Positions 1 to 10,577 of a stretch of DNA of 64,000 nt are shown one piece after another. The DNA comes from Eretmocerus hayati (taxonomy: Eukaryota; Arthropoda; Insecta; Hymenoptera; Aphelinidae): NCBI GenBank assembly GCA_029851415.1, contig CM056744.1, forward strand, positions 116,344,838 through 116,408,837, written 5' to 3'. The position numbers were made by a program, and so were the translations under genes. Every line of letters begins with the position of its first letter. Position 1 is the first letter of the stretch. The notes under the pieces are model-generated. The model saw nothing but the letters and a program-made list of their open reading frames with translations. It did not search any database and was not told the DNA's origin.

Positions 1-4
1 CGTA

Positions 5-360
5 AAGACGCACAGTGGGGCCAAAAAGTCCATATTGGGCATAATTTGCCTTTACGTGAACTCTCAACCGATTGTTATGATTCAGAAGGGATTGACTTTG
101 TTTTCTTTTTTTTGAAATATATGTCTACGCAAATTTTGATTTGACTTCTTCAGGTGGATTAGAATCGTGGTAAACAGCAAACGTGGGAAGGTGCAAGATC
201 TCGCGATGTTGGGATTTTATGATTGTGGCTCATTACTTTGCAAATCCTCTCCGAATCACATAAATACTGTCTGGGAAGTTTTTAGAGGAGATTTTGAAAC
301 TTTTTCGAGGAGTTTTGGGAGTCCCCAGGATCGCAGATCTCTTGTGGTCGGTAATCTTAG
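5..360 (+). repeat. Dispersed repeat family F, copy 1
   Basis: The segment opens with a GCACAGTGGGGC-type start followed by a run of A. It continues with blocks (a GGGAAG stretch, then CCCAGGATCG) that recur in the same order at 23893-24120. The same blocks appear in reverse orientation, split, at 30791-30870 and 26345-26689. No coding capacity is evident. The end is set only by where resemblance fades. It could be a decayed non-autonomous DNA transposon, but I did not find a matching inverted terminus. Confidence 0.4.
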
Positions 361-1025
361 AAATACAAGATATTATACCACTGAGCTTGGCCAATCCATT
401 CAATGCTACTATTTGACTTCCAAACAACCTTTACCATCAACTAACACCAGATAAAGACCACTTAACCCACATCGAGTTGTTTAATGTATCCAAAGTCAAG
501 AATACTAGATTCTTTGCGATTTTAAGATCATCGAGATAATGAGCAAGTTAAAAATGATGATTCAAAGCTGAGTTCTGCTGGTACCCAGCCATTACACGTA
601 TTAAACACCAACGCGTGCGGGTTCGTATGTGTGTACCGGTGGCTACCTTGGTGACGTAGGAGTCTCGTGACATCGATTTGAATCGGGGCTCTTTCGCGGG
701 TGCATTCTAACACTAATGAATAATCATTACTGAATAGCGATTTAAAAAGAAAAAGTGTTTTGCAATTTTCGCTCATTTTGATGTCAGCTTCCAATTAAAA
801 TAGGAAATATTTCCCAAGCAAGTTCCCTATCAGAGAGCAAGTTGAATTAAACAGGATTCAAACTCTGCCGAAAGGGCCTCTCCACTCCGGCAGAATTTTC
901 TTGAAATTCCCCTGGGGCTCTTTACGATGATAATAAATCACAGATCGAAGATTCATGATGATCATTAGATTAGATATTGAAGTGAATAATTTTCAAGAGG
1001 GTATGAAGACATTATTATCTTGCAG

Positions 1026-3101
1026 GTATTCCAGATGATTCCGAGAGCTGTAAGACGAGGTCTTGTGAATTAGGCTCTCACCAATTGCGTGAAGGTTGTA
1101 GAAACTATCCACTCAAAGCTCAGAACAATAGGATAAGATCAGATGAAGTTATCCATCACAACAAAGTATTCAATGGCACCCAAGAAATTCTCTGCCCTCA
1201 TAACGAAGGCCGAAATATCACAAATCCATCTTACACATCAGATCCGATAGTTGATGATGCATTTGAACAAAAGAGAATGAATGGGTCGAGCTCTAGAATT
1301 ACAAGACAGACGCAATCGGATATAGATCCGGACGATCCAAGAGCTTTGCTGCCTCTCAAATGTGGAATGAAACCTATTCGTGCTGTACCAGCAGTCGTTG
1401 GAGGTATTCAGACGTACCCTAGCGAGAATCCTTGGATGGCTGCTTTGGAGTATGGATTCCGTGAGTATCTTATTATTCCAATCGAGATTCTACAGAATCT
1501 AGTTTTCCTCTCATTCGTTGTAATATGAAAACAGTCGGGGACAAGATGTTGAATGGGTATGGTCATTGAATTGGCTGAGCCGAGAATTATCAGTTTGCAC
1601 ATCAGTGAATTGAAATTTGATGTGATAAGATTAAATTTGAAACCTCGATATGAGGCCTGAAAACCATTGATTTTCATCGGCATCACGTTTCATCATCCAA
1701 TGTAATGAAACTTGACGTAATTTGAGGCTCCTGCCAAAGTCTTGAAACTCGGACAATGGTTTGAAAATTATATACCCCAGATTTAGAATTTGTAATTTCA
1801 GAAGCCAGGTCCCAGTTAAGCAATTAGGGCGAAGAAAGCTCGATCTGAATAAAAATGAGATCTTCCGGTTCCATTTGACAAGCTGTGCAACAGGAAAACG
1901 ATATGATGAATTTTATGATGGATAGTATATTGCGTAACTGAGGAGGAGAGTTGGCTTCTCTACTTGCTTTTTACTTCGTGGTGGATTATCATTGCCCGAC
2001 TTTCTCAAACAATTATCTCTCATAAATGCATTTTTGTCGCAGTCAAATCACTCCTCATCTAAAAAACGATGAAAGATGACCTGATCAGAGATTATATGCC
2101 TCCAGATAAGATTTGAATAGACGTAATACATATTATAGGCTAGATACTTTGGTTCGGAGTTGAGCCGGTAACACAGTAGATAATTGGTTCCCATTCCCAA
2201 TATCGACATATGTGGGCAAGTTAGATGCACCTCTCTCATGTTCTGGGGGTGTCGAGTAATCCTGTCTCAAACCTTTGTAGTGCGGTCTACTAATCTCAAC
2301 ATCAAAACTTTTCTTCATTGATAATTCACCCAAAATATTGACGGATTCGTGATTTTTCATTCCAAACTAGCCGGAGGGAGTGTAATAGGATGTGGTGGAT
2401 CGCTGATCACAGCTCAACATGTGCTAACTGCTGCTCACTGCCTCAATCCAGGACTCCCACTTGGATGGGAACTTCAATCTGTGAGATTGGGTGAATGGAA
2501 CATAAGCTCGGAGATCGATTGTCAGGACAATTCCTGCAGACCACGACACATCGACGTACCCGTTGTGATGAAAATCAAGCACGAGTCTTACAATACGAAT
2601 CCCAATACCAGATTATCCGATGATATCGCTTTACTAAAGCTGGGTCGATTAGTCAAATTTACAGATGAAATTCAACCAATATGCCTTCCTATCAAACCAG
2701 ATTTACCGGAATATATGACGGTCATTGGTTGGGGTAGAACTGAATATAGTATACAGTCTCAAGTTTTATTGAAAGCTCAAATACCACTTGCGAATAAGCG
2801 AGAATGCGAATTAATTTATCGAGTTCACGGATTTGCTGTCCTTAGTCCGACACAGATTTGTGCCGGAGGAGAACGAAATAAAAATTCGTGCTCGGGTGAC
2901 TCGGGTGGTCCGCTTATTGGTCTTAATGAACCAATACTCAAGGGAAAATTGTTTGAATTTCGTAATGCTGTCCTCGGTATTGTCTCGTTTGGAAGTCAAC
3001 GTTGCGGTACTGCAGGAATCCCTGCCGTTTATACTAAAGTCTATGATTATGTCCCTTGGATTTTGGATAAAATTCGATCCAGCAGTGATGTAAGTGTATA
3101 G
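1026..3101 (+). CDS. CLIP-domain trypsin-like serine protease, copy 1 (5'-partial)
   Basis: Two exons are visible: 1026-1460 (preceded by TTGCAG, followed by GTGAGT) and 2371-3101 (preceded by AACTAG). Both fit the phase of the paralogue at 12228-15841. The first (signal peptide) exon is not recognisable and probably lies left of the window. Exon 1026-1460 encodes a clip-like domain with only four of the paralogue's six cysteine positions filled or approximated, a Ser/Thr-rich linker, the CG interchain cysteine and the VVGG start of the protease domain. Exon 2371-3101 encodes the catalytic domain: His in TAAHC, Asp in DDIALL and Ser in GDSGGPL are all present. The residue six before the active Ser (position 189) is Asn, not Asp. 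Translation stops at a TAG after SSDVSV, although about 30 more codons match the paralogue. Such proteases act extracellularly in haemolymph cascades or venom. The substrate is unknown. Confidence 0.8.
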
Positions 3102-3479
3102 TCTGATAACTTACGTTCTGCCACTGATCAAAATCGTGAAAAATTAAAATCCTCTGCTAACACTGCAAGCTTGAGATTGGTTCTTCCAAATGAAAAAATG
3201 AGCAATCTCAGATGGGTAGATATTAGATTTCTTACTCAGGGCTCGATTGCGGTGATCAACTGGAATCTTTGTTGATACAAACTGTGGCGAATCTTCACAC
3301 AAAATAAAGTTAATTTCTAAAGGAAAAAGGCAGTGGTTATTCGCACACCTCCCGTGTAGAATCCGTGTAAAAAACCTCGGGAGTACGTGTAAAACGGACA
3401 TTTTCCGTGCGCGTCCGTGTGGCTCTTTGACAAGAAGGGGAAGAGCTTGCAAGCTCAACGTCCGTTTCTGTCCGTTCGA

Positions 3480-3745
3480 ATCGCCGTTTTTTCCGTTTTG
3501 CCGCAATCACCCTTTACAACCCGCCCGTTTCGGTCCGTGAGATCTGGTCCGTTTTTGTCCGTGCGCTCGTCCGTTTTTTTCCGTTTTGCAGGAAATACTC
3601 AGTCAAGCACGCCCGTTTCGGCCCGTGAGATTTTGTCCGTTTTTGTCCGTGCGCTCCTCCGTTTTTTTCATTTTGCCGCAATCACCCTCTCCAGCCCGCC
3701 CGTTTCGGTCCGTGAGATCTGGTCCGTTTTTGTCCGTGCGATTTC
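3480..3745. repeat. Tandem repeat, about 88 bp x 3
   Basis: The block CCCGTTTCGG recurs at 3524, 3612 and 3699 (spacings 88 and 87). Each copy is followed by a CCGTGAGAT block and then by TCCGTTTTTGTCCGTGCG. The pyrimidine-rich TCCGTTTT word also occurs many times inside each unit. The open frames through this stretch are low-complexity products of the repeat and are not taken as genes. Confidence 0.75.
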
Positions 3746-6700
3746 CTATCGAAAAAAACGTATGTGTTGACCTGTTTTACGGTACATATGAGAGAACGTA
3801 GGAGTGTTAACTGAAATGATGAAAATAGTGACATGTACAATGGCTGATGTGGTCGAGTTCAATATTTTAAGGTGCCGTCAAATTGGGTAACTTTGGTACA
3901 GTGGGTGCAACTTTGGTACACCCTTGAAAAATGACTTCCAAAGCTGCGTTTGGCAAGGTGAACGATTCTATCGCTCTGAAACCTATTCTCCCCTCTTGGC
4001 ACACGCATAAACAATGTGTTGAGCCACCGTAGATCCCGCGTGAATGATTGTACTCGATTATTGAAGCTTTTCCCAAAAAGGCTGATTTAGCAGCGATACG
4101 CGAGTGTTCCCTTTAGTGTACCTGGCAATAAGTGTTCCAGAACGATCTATAGATCCATACGAAAATGGCCTCATATCCTGTACTGCGGTCCCTTTTGGCG
4201 TGGATCGAGTCTCAGGGATCGGTCATATCGAAGAGCTTTCATGTACAGGTAGGACTGTTTATAGAATGCAAATATTATCTCATCTCAATCTCACAAAAAG
4301 TGGCGCTTAGGCCTCTTTTTGCATGGCTCGACTCAATTTTCGTTCGTGCACTTGCAACTCTGCAAATAAGCCGAGGTTGACTTTCGAGGATTCGATCATA
4401 AAGTCGATAAAATGTATGATACTGTCATAGCTTTGTCCCAATGACGTTCATTCAAGGAAGAGGGATATCAATCATTCATTGCCTATCCTCATAACTTTCG
4501 AACGATCAGCAGACTCTCGTCAACTCGTCACACAGCAAGAAATCAACACAAAGTTTTGGTCGCTAGAAGCCATCTAAAAGCATAGGCGCTAAATACCAAA
4601 AATTTGCTCTGATTTTTCGCTGTGCGTCACGTCGGTACTCTACTGGAGATTTCTGCCATATCATCTCTCATGAATTATTCAAAATGTAAATACGGTCTGA
4701 AGGATCCTTGCACAGAATCTATTGCTCAGGAGAAGTATTCCCGTGTACCAAACGTATGAAAAGCAAATCCGGTTTCACGTTCCCAGATACAAAGCGTGAA
4801 TTCCAGCTATTTCTGCATCAAAGTATTGGCAAATATGTTCACAAATAATTCTTTGGATTCCACAGTATCAATTTATATAATCATCCTCCATGCAACTGTC
4901 ACCTCAGGTATGGTCCCCTATTCATTGATTTCATCCGCCGAAACATCAAGATTCTTCAATTCCATAGGGATCAACCCTGCTTGTAAATGAATGCCATAAA
5001 ATATTCTGTACAAAACAGTCAAAAAAATAAACAGAAATATTTCCTAAATTTGTTGGGATGAATGATGGTCACTGATCATTCCTATGATAGAACAGTGAGG
5101 CTATAGCGAATAAACGTTCACCAGGGCGGCGTTGATGGTCATTGAAGCTCCCAACACATAAATTTTACTGTCCGTGGACGTCGGTGCGTGCTAGGGTGTA
5201 TGTGTGTGAAGGAGTATGCGGCAACTCTCACAGACGCACACGGAGAGCAAAATTGCATGTGTTGCACCTCCAGCGCCCCTAGCAGCCGTTTTTTCGCTAA
5301 GTATAGCCTCATTGAATACATGGAGGGTAGCATTTCTAATGCTCCCGATGACCCTTTCGCAACTTTTTAACAGCTGGCTGAGAAATTGAAGAAAAGAAGC
5401 GAGCAAGATAGCAACAACTGCAGTAGAAAATCAGCATGGAGTTCAGGATTCTTTTACACCAGGAGCATCTAATGGAGGCGGGAAAAGTAAATTGCTCTCC
5501 TGAAATCTCTCGCCAAAGGCTATCATTCACCTAGGTCAAAAAACGTATTTCTGTATGGATATTGAACCTTATTTTACAGTGGCCACCAGCCTCCACTATT
5601 CAAGATTCTATCATCATCTCAAATTCAAATCAACCAAAGAGTAGCCAAATTGATACCGAATACTCGTGAAGTAGAAGAACAACTGATAGGAAAATCTGTC
5701 ACAGTATCATAAATTACCGGTGGCAAGTCACCCTATGTATATGGGTACCCTTGGAAGGCAGGCCTCTTATGATATACCGGTAAGCATCTACTAGGTTGAT
5801 CATCGCAAAGTTGGAAGATTCTTGTTATAGAACATGGATTCTTCATTAGGTTGAAAGCTGTTATTGAAATACTTTGTTGCGATGGAGATTTCCCGAAGAA
5901 TATTACGTGAGATAGATTTCAAATTATTTCTGGCGATCGTTTTGATGGTTCTTAACCCACTGTACACTGTAAATCCGACAATATGAACTCAAGGGGGGAT
6001 TACTCATTGCGTTGAAAGGAAAGACGCCTCATGCCGCACAAGGTCTATGTAATTTTTTGTGTCAAGCTATTGAACTTTGTAACGATTTCCGTCGAAACAG
6101 CTGCAGGTTTTGATTTCGAATCAATGTGTGACGATCTCTGAACACGTATCGGCACGTGTTAAGGCTTGTCACGAGACTTTTCGATTTTCTCTGAAAGTTA
6201 CGATGAATTCTTAATGATCCAATTACCCGTAACACACTTCTTGATAGAATTTGGAAGAACCAGTTTATTTTATTTTTGATCATTCAATTTTCGAGATTAA
6301 AGCTCGTCATATGTGATGGTTAGGAATGGCGGCGTAGCAGAGAGCGACTCTCTTGGATCGTTCTCATGGATGCTCTGGAAAGACTCCAGAGAACTTGCTG
6401 AAAAATTGACATGTCATCCATCCAAGCGGTAGGTATAAACATCTTTGCCAGAAAAGAGATCAGTGACCATTTACAGTAAAACTTGTCTCTATAGGCAGCT
6501 CGAGAATCTGGGCACTTGCCGAATATGGACGCTTTTGCGTGAAACAAAATGTTATTATATTGCCTTTAACGTTATTTTTGTTCTATGATTTGAATACCAA
6601 CTCAATATGGGCGTCTTTCGGGAATCCAAACGTATAATGTCATGGGTTAAATGAAGCTGTGTAATGTGGATGATTGTTCCAGATAATGATCGTTCTTTTA

Positions 6701-6827
6701 TATACCAAGCTTGACGTTTATCAAGTTCTGGGTATTACATAGATGAGATAAGAGTGATTCTCACTACATTTAGTTTGTTCGCAATCCAAACTTTAGAAAC
6801 ATCGAATGTCTCTCTACTGAAAACTTC
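3746..6827. other. Intergenic, no gene recognised
   Basis: AT-rich sequence with only short, unconvincing open frames. Around 3870-3930 a phrase about not reaching the next exon in any obvious way gives way to GGTAACTTTGGTACA-like short direct repeats. I see no protein motif, RNA gene or clear transposon end. Confidence 0.5.
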
Positions 6828-7075
6828 CAGCACGTGGTTTACCACGTTGTCTACCACGTTGTCAACCATGTTAGAAACCATGGTGGAAAACACATGGTTA
6901 ACCATATTGAAGACCACGTACTTTATCACGTACTTTGATGGACCCTTTCGGTTACGTGAGCAGTCACGTGATATAACACGTGAAATTGTGCGTAAAATCC
7001 TACGTGCTAGATTGTTAAGGAGGTTGGGAAGCTCTGGGAGACCGCATGTGAGCTGAGTCTAGTGACTGATACGTG
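6828..7075. promoter_or_regulatory. Cluster of ACGT-core words (possible binding-site cluster)
   Basis: About ten ACGT cores fall within 250 bases, as CACGTGG, CCACGTTG (twice in tandem), CACGTAC (twice), TACGTGAG, CACGTGAT, CACGTGAA, TACGTGC and TACGTGAC. Several sit in degenerate 12- to 15-base tandem units. Some are E-box type (CACGTG), which basic helix-loop-helix proteins bind. No adjacent gene was recognised, so a regulatory role is only inference. Simple tandem duplication could also explain the cluster. Confidence 0.3.
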
Positions 7076-7194
7076 ACTTCATGGTGTCTATTCGTAGACA
7101 TCTATCTCAAGCACTCAACAGCCCGACATGAATGAAGATGAGTTAGTTCCATGGAGATTTGGTGTTATATCTCTATGGTTCAATATTCATCTCT

Positions 7195-7988
7195 CCCTGG
7201 TAGAAATGTCAAACATTTTTTGCCCATTATTTGTCCGTTTCCATTGGAGTACCGGACAATTAATGCCCCTTTGAAACGGGCTACAAACAGACTTAATGTA
7301 ACGGTTTCTAAGACATTTTTTGGGCATTTCCAAGTAATTGAACATTTTTTCTACATTTTTTGGGCATTTAATGGACTACTCAAATCCTGTCTGATTGATG
7401 TGACTGAGAATGATGAGTGATTACTCGGCATCAAAATATCACTAGAAAAAAAATTATTTGCCCAATGTTGATTGGTGCAAATCATTTTAATTGAATTTAA
7501 CAATGTAATTGATTGGGGAAAATTCATACTTGTTGGATTTAGTGAATATTTAAATTTTGCCGTGAGTGGGGATCGAACCGGAACCTTCCGCGTGAGAGTC
7601 CGAGCTGTTGTCCATTGCCCTAAAACATGTTGCCAGAAGTGAGCTCAAATCAGTAACTTGAGGTGTGTCCCCGGAAGAAATATAGTTGATGGCATTTAGC
7701 TCGTCTTCTCTATCAGTTGAAAGATTGAGATATTCTAATATCTTTCGATTTTCGATGGTTACATACACTGTGAAAAATTTCTGCTTGAATATTCAACAAA
7801 ATGTTCTTGAAGCTATTTTCAAGTCGGTGCTTGGATTTTTTTCATGTACAAATATTGTCATATCTACACACTAATGCCCATAAAATGCCCAATTTTCGGC
7901 CGATTATCACCGCAGTATTTTTAGTCCGTGAAAAATGTACATAAAATGTCACGGAGAACATTTCCAATGTTGAACATTTCTACCAGGG
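7195..7988. mobile_element. Non-autonomous element with CCCTGGTAGAAAT termini, long copy
   Basis: Both ends carry the inverted terminus CCCTGGTAGAAAT (start 7195, reverse complement ending 7988). The same terminus bounds a much shorter element at 10447-10575. The inside contains several copies of the word CATTTTTTGGGCATT and a tRNA-like segment, but no transposase. I did not find a convincing target duplication for this copy. The short copy has TA on each side. The superfamily is unassigned. Confidence 0.6.
7561..7640 (-). ncRNA. tRNA-like sequence (pseudo-tRNA or SINE head)
   Basis: On the minus strand there is a B-box-like GGTTCGATCCCC (7568-7579) and, about 35 bases upstream, an A-box-like TAGGGCAATGG (7612-7622). 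The sequence between them resembles a tRNA anticodon arm and variable loop (ACGCGGAAGG), loosely like tRNA-Gly. A proper acceptor stem is not evident. It is therefore read as a decayed tRNA or a tRNA-derived SINE head captured in the surrounding element, not as a functional tRNA. Confidence 0.35.
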
Positions 7989-7994
7989 CTGTCA

Positions 7995-8510
7995 CAGCTA
8001 GAATAGAATAAAATAGAATATCCTTTTTATTCGCCCTCGGGCAAAAAAACATCAATCATCCATACAATACGTGTACACATACATATCCAGTAATAGCATT
8101 TTGGTCAAGGATTTATTATCACATTGTGACTAGTCGTTTGATATCGAAGAATCCTAGTTCACAGAAGAGATCATTAATGGCATGGGTTAGAAATGAATAG
8201 TTATGATCATAGTTTACATAACAATTGGTCCACTGGAAGACTTGGACAAAAAACAAGGAAATCACTCAGTTGATTTATGAGAGTGCCCTCCAAGATTAAA
8301 AAATTGCCTAATGTCCACATCCATCCTCATGGGAGGGGGAGTTTTCAAAAATTCTTTCACTGACTGTTTGAACAGGAAAACTTCTTTTACATGCCGAAAA
8401 CCAAGAGGGAGGAAGTTCCAAAAGCGTGCACATTGACTTTGGAACGATCTTAGTCCACAGTCAAGACGCATTCTCGGAACTTAATTTGAGTTCCTGTGCT
8501 CCTGCCTCAC
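7995..8510 (-). mobile_element. 5'-truncated non-LTR retrotransposon 3' end
   Basis: The minus-strand frame 8471-8262 encodes about 69 residues with the pattern FQSQCARFWNFLP followed by a VFLFKQSVKEFL-like segment. This matches the typical C-terminus after the reverse transcriptase of jockey/CR1/RTE-like elements. It is followed by a short 3' UTR with an AATAAA signal (GAATAAAAAGG on the minus strand). The 3' end is a tail of simple TTCTA-type repeats near 7996-8025, as expected for target-primed reverse transcription. Everything upstream of the C-terminus is missing. Confidence 0.6.
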
Positions 8511-8668
8511 CAAGCTGGGGGCGTTTGGATTGGTACCTGGTAAACATCGCAGCTAGGTAGCCAGGTTCTCCCAAATGCATGAGAGAGCTGCGAAGTACGT
8601 TCTCCGCGAATCAGTTACTGTAATGGTTATTACATTGTACTGTACGTAACCAACCCAAACGCTCTCTT

Positions 8669-8822
8669 AGGCTCGAATTTATAGTCGTAATCCGGAGTCC
8701 GGATAAGCTAATCCGCGGCGCCACAATCGCCAGTCCTAATAGATTCGCGAACTCGCCGCACCGATTGTGGCGCCTCGGATTAGCTTATCCGGACTCCGAA
8801 TTACGACTATAAATTCGGACCT
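8669..8822. mobile_element. Palindromic MITE-like element
   Basis: Long inverted arms meet near 8745. The left arm reads inward from GAATTTATAGTCGTAATCC and the right arm ends with its reverse complement. The arms match over about 65 bases, and a short AT/GC-mixed loop separates them. No coding capacity. Confidence 0.7.
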
Positions 8823-8825
8823 TAG

Positions 8826-9031
8826 GGCCTCGACAAGAAGTTTCCGCGCCTGTCCGCAGTCCGCGGTGGCCGCGAAAAAATACATGGGAAGTAATGGGAA
8901 GAGTGGGGGTAGGCCTGCCCGTGGCTTGCTCCAATTTCCGCGCATGCGCGCTCCACTTCCATTGCTTCCCATGTATTTTTTCGCGGCCACCGCGGACTGC
9001 GGACAGGCGCGGAAACTTCTTGTTGAGGCGC
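8826..9031. mobile_element. Second palindromic MITE-like element
   Basis: Inverted arms of about 75 bases begin CCTCGACAAGAAGTTTCC and end with the near-exact reverse complement at 9031. The sequence is GC-richer than its surroundings. It starts within a few bases of the end of the neighbouring palindrome, so the two may have inserted next to each other or may form one compound element. Open frames on both strands here are products of the palindrome. Confidence 0.7.
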
Positions 9032-9377
9032 TCACGGGGTGATATGTTCGCTCTTCGTGTCCAAAGATGTATCGCATAATCTAGTCACTGTCTTAGAATG
9101 AACTTCTCTGCTGTTTGTTACATACAGAAATGTGTATTTCTGACTGCAAAGATTCATGCAGAGGAATAAGAAAATTGTCTGTATGAATTACTCCTATGTT
9201 CTCCTTAGCATTTATATGCAATCACATGCATTTTGCATGCATTTGTGGAGATTTATATCTCTAAATACAATACTGCAGCGTACATTCGAAAACTCCACTT
9301 AGGATGCTGTTCATACACATCTTCCGCACAAATACTCTATAAAAGTGGATCTTGGCATGCCTAGATGCCCTAGATGT

Positions 9378-9750
9378 GTATTTTACTTCAATATCTCGCA
9401 TTTTTTTATGCACCCAAAAATCGGGTGCATTTGGTATGCAGTAATATGAGCAAAACAGATGGCTAAACTAAGACATTTCAACTTTGAGTAAGGGGAAGGT
9501 AATCATTTCTAGTATATCCAATAGAGATCTCAAAACCAATCAATCTTCATTCCTGCTCCACTTGGTATTTTAGTTGAATACCCTGCATCTTTCATGCACC
9601 CAAGGAGTGAGTGCATTTGTTAAGTAGTGATATGAACAAACACATGGCTCTACTAGGACATCCAAGTTTAAGCGGAGGGAAGGCAAACATTTCTGTTGTC
9701 CAAATAGAGATTTTTCAACAGATGAAACTTCATCACTGCTCATAAATTGG
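9378..9750. repeat. Diverged tandem duplication, about 185 bp x 2
   Basis: Two consecutive blocks share, in the same order, a GCAT...ATGCACCCAA word, a GTGCATTTG word, a GTGATATGA-type word, an ATGGCT block, a GGGAAGG block and a CAATAGAGAT-type block. The first block spans roughly 9378-9562 and the second 9563-9750. No gene is seen in either copy. Confidence 0.5.
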
Positions 9751-10446
9751 TTATAAATTGCATCAAAACCCATACTTGATCTGAAAAGATTCCACCAAAA
9801 TTAAGTTGGGGAAGTTATCTTTTAGTCATCCATATTTTCTTTTGATCGAAGAACTTTGATGAAAGTCACAACGTATATCTAATCCACAACTTAAGAAATG
9901 ACTTTTCATTCAGTGCACGAAGGAGAATAAAATCATAACATGGTATACAAAAAGGGTTGAACTTTGAACATGAAATTGGGTTGCTTCCACTAATGGAACG
10001 TGTCATCATCAACAGAGAGATGTCGAAAATATCTCAAAGTACGGAATAGTTGAAGAATTAGGGACAGGATACAGTCCACGTCATTTCACAGGAGTAAATC
10101 CTGCATCATTTTGAGACTCGTTTATTGTTAGAATCTGAAACATGTAGATTTTTACCGTTATAAGATATGGTTTTCTCCTTGGAAGACCTCAATAAGTAGA
10201 TTGGAGATGTGATACTAACATAATCTGAACACTTACAGAGTTGTACGATACCTCAATAAGGTTAGTGTTAGGAGAAGTGGAGAGAAATAGGTTGACTAAT
10301 TCCACGGAAGAACCCATTGGAGGACAAGAGTACCACTCAAGAATGTCGAACGAAATCGGAAGATGAAAATGTCAATATCCTCGAATAACCGATTATCCTA
10401 TTTACAAATATCTTCGTTAACGTTTTTCAGGACAAACTTAGGATTA

Positions 10447-10575
10447 CCCTGGTAGAAATTTATCCTAATGTAACACATTATTAGCCATAAAATGGCCATT
10501 TTCACCCCAAAACTGGCCAAAAATAGCCATTTTATGTCTATTAATGTGTTACATCGAAGTAAATTTCTACCAGGG
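10447..10575. mobile_element. Short MITE with CCCTGGTAGAAAT termini
   Basis: A 129-base palindrome with inverted termini CCCTGGTAGAAATTTA, flanked by TA on each side (10445-10446 and 10576-10577). Its arms contain the word GCCATTTTA in both orientations. It shares its termini with the 794-base element at 7195-7988. A TA duplication would suit a Tc1/mariner-type source, but the longer copy does not confirm this. Confidence 0.7.
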
Positions 10576-10577
10576 TA

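Noticed and set aside
1..1000. Search for the missing signal-peptide exon of protease copy 1
   Set aside because: No ATG followed by a hydrophobic run and a donor in the right phase was found. By analogy with copy 2 the exon should lie just left of the window.
3417..3801. Open frames of 71-117 codons near 3.4-3.8 kb
   Set aside because: Translations of the 88-base tandem repeat, with low-complexity Arg/Ser/Phe composition.
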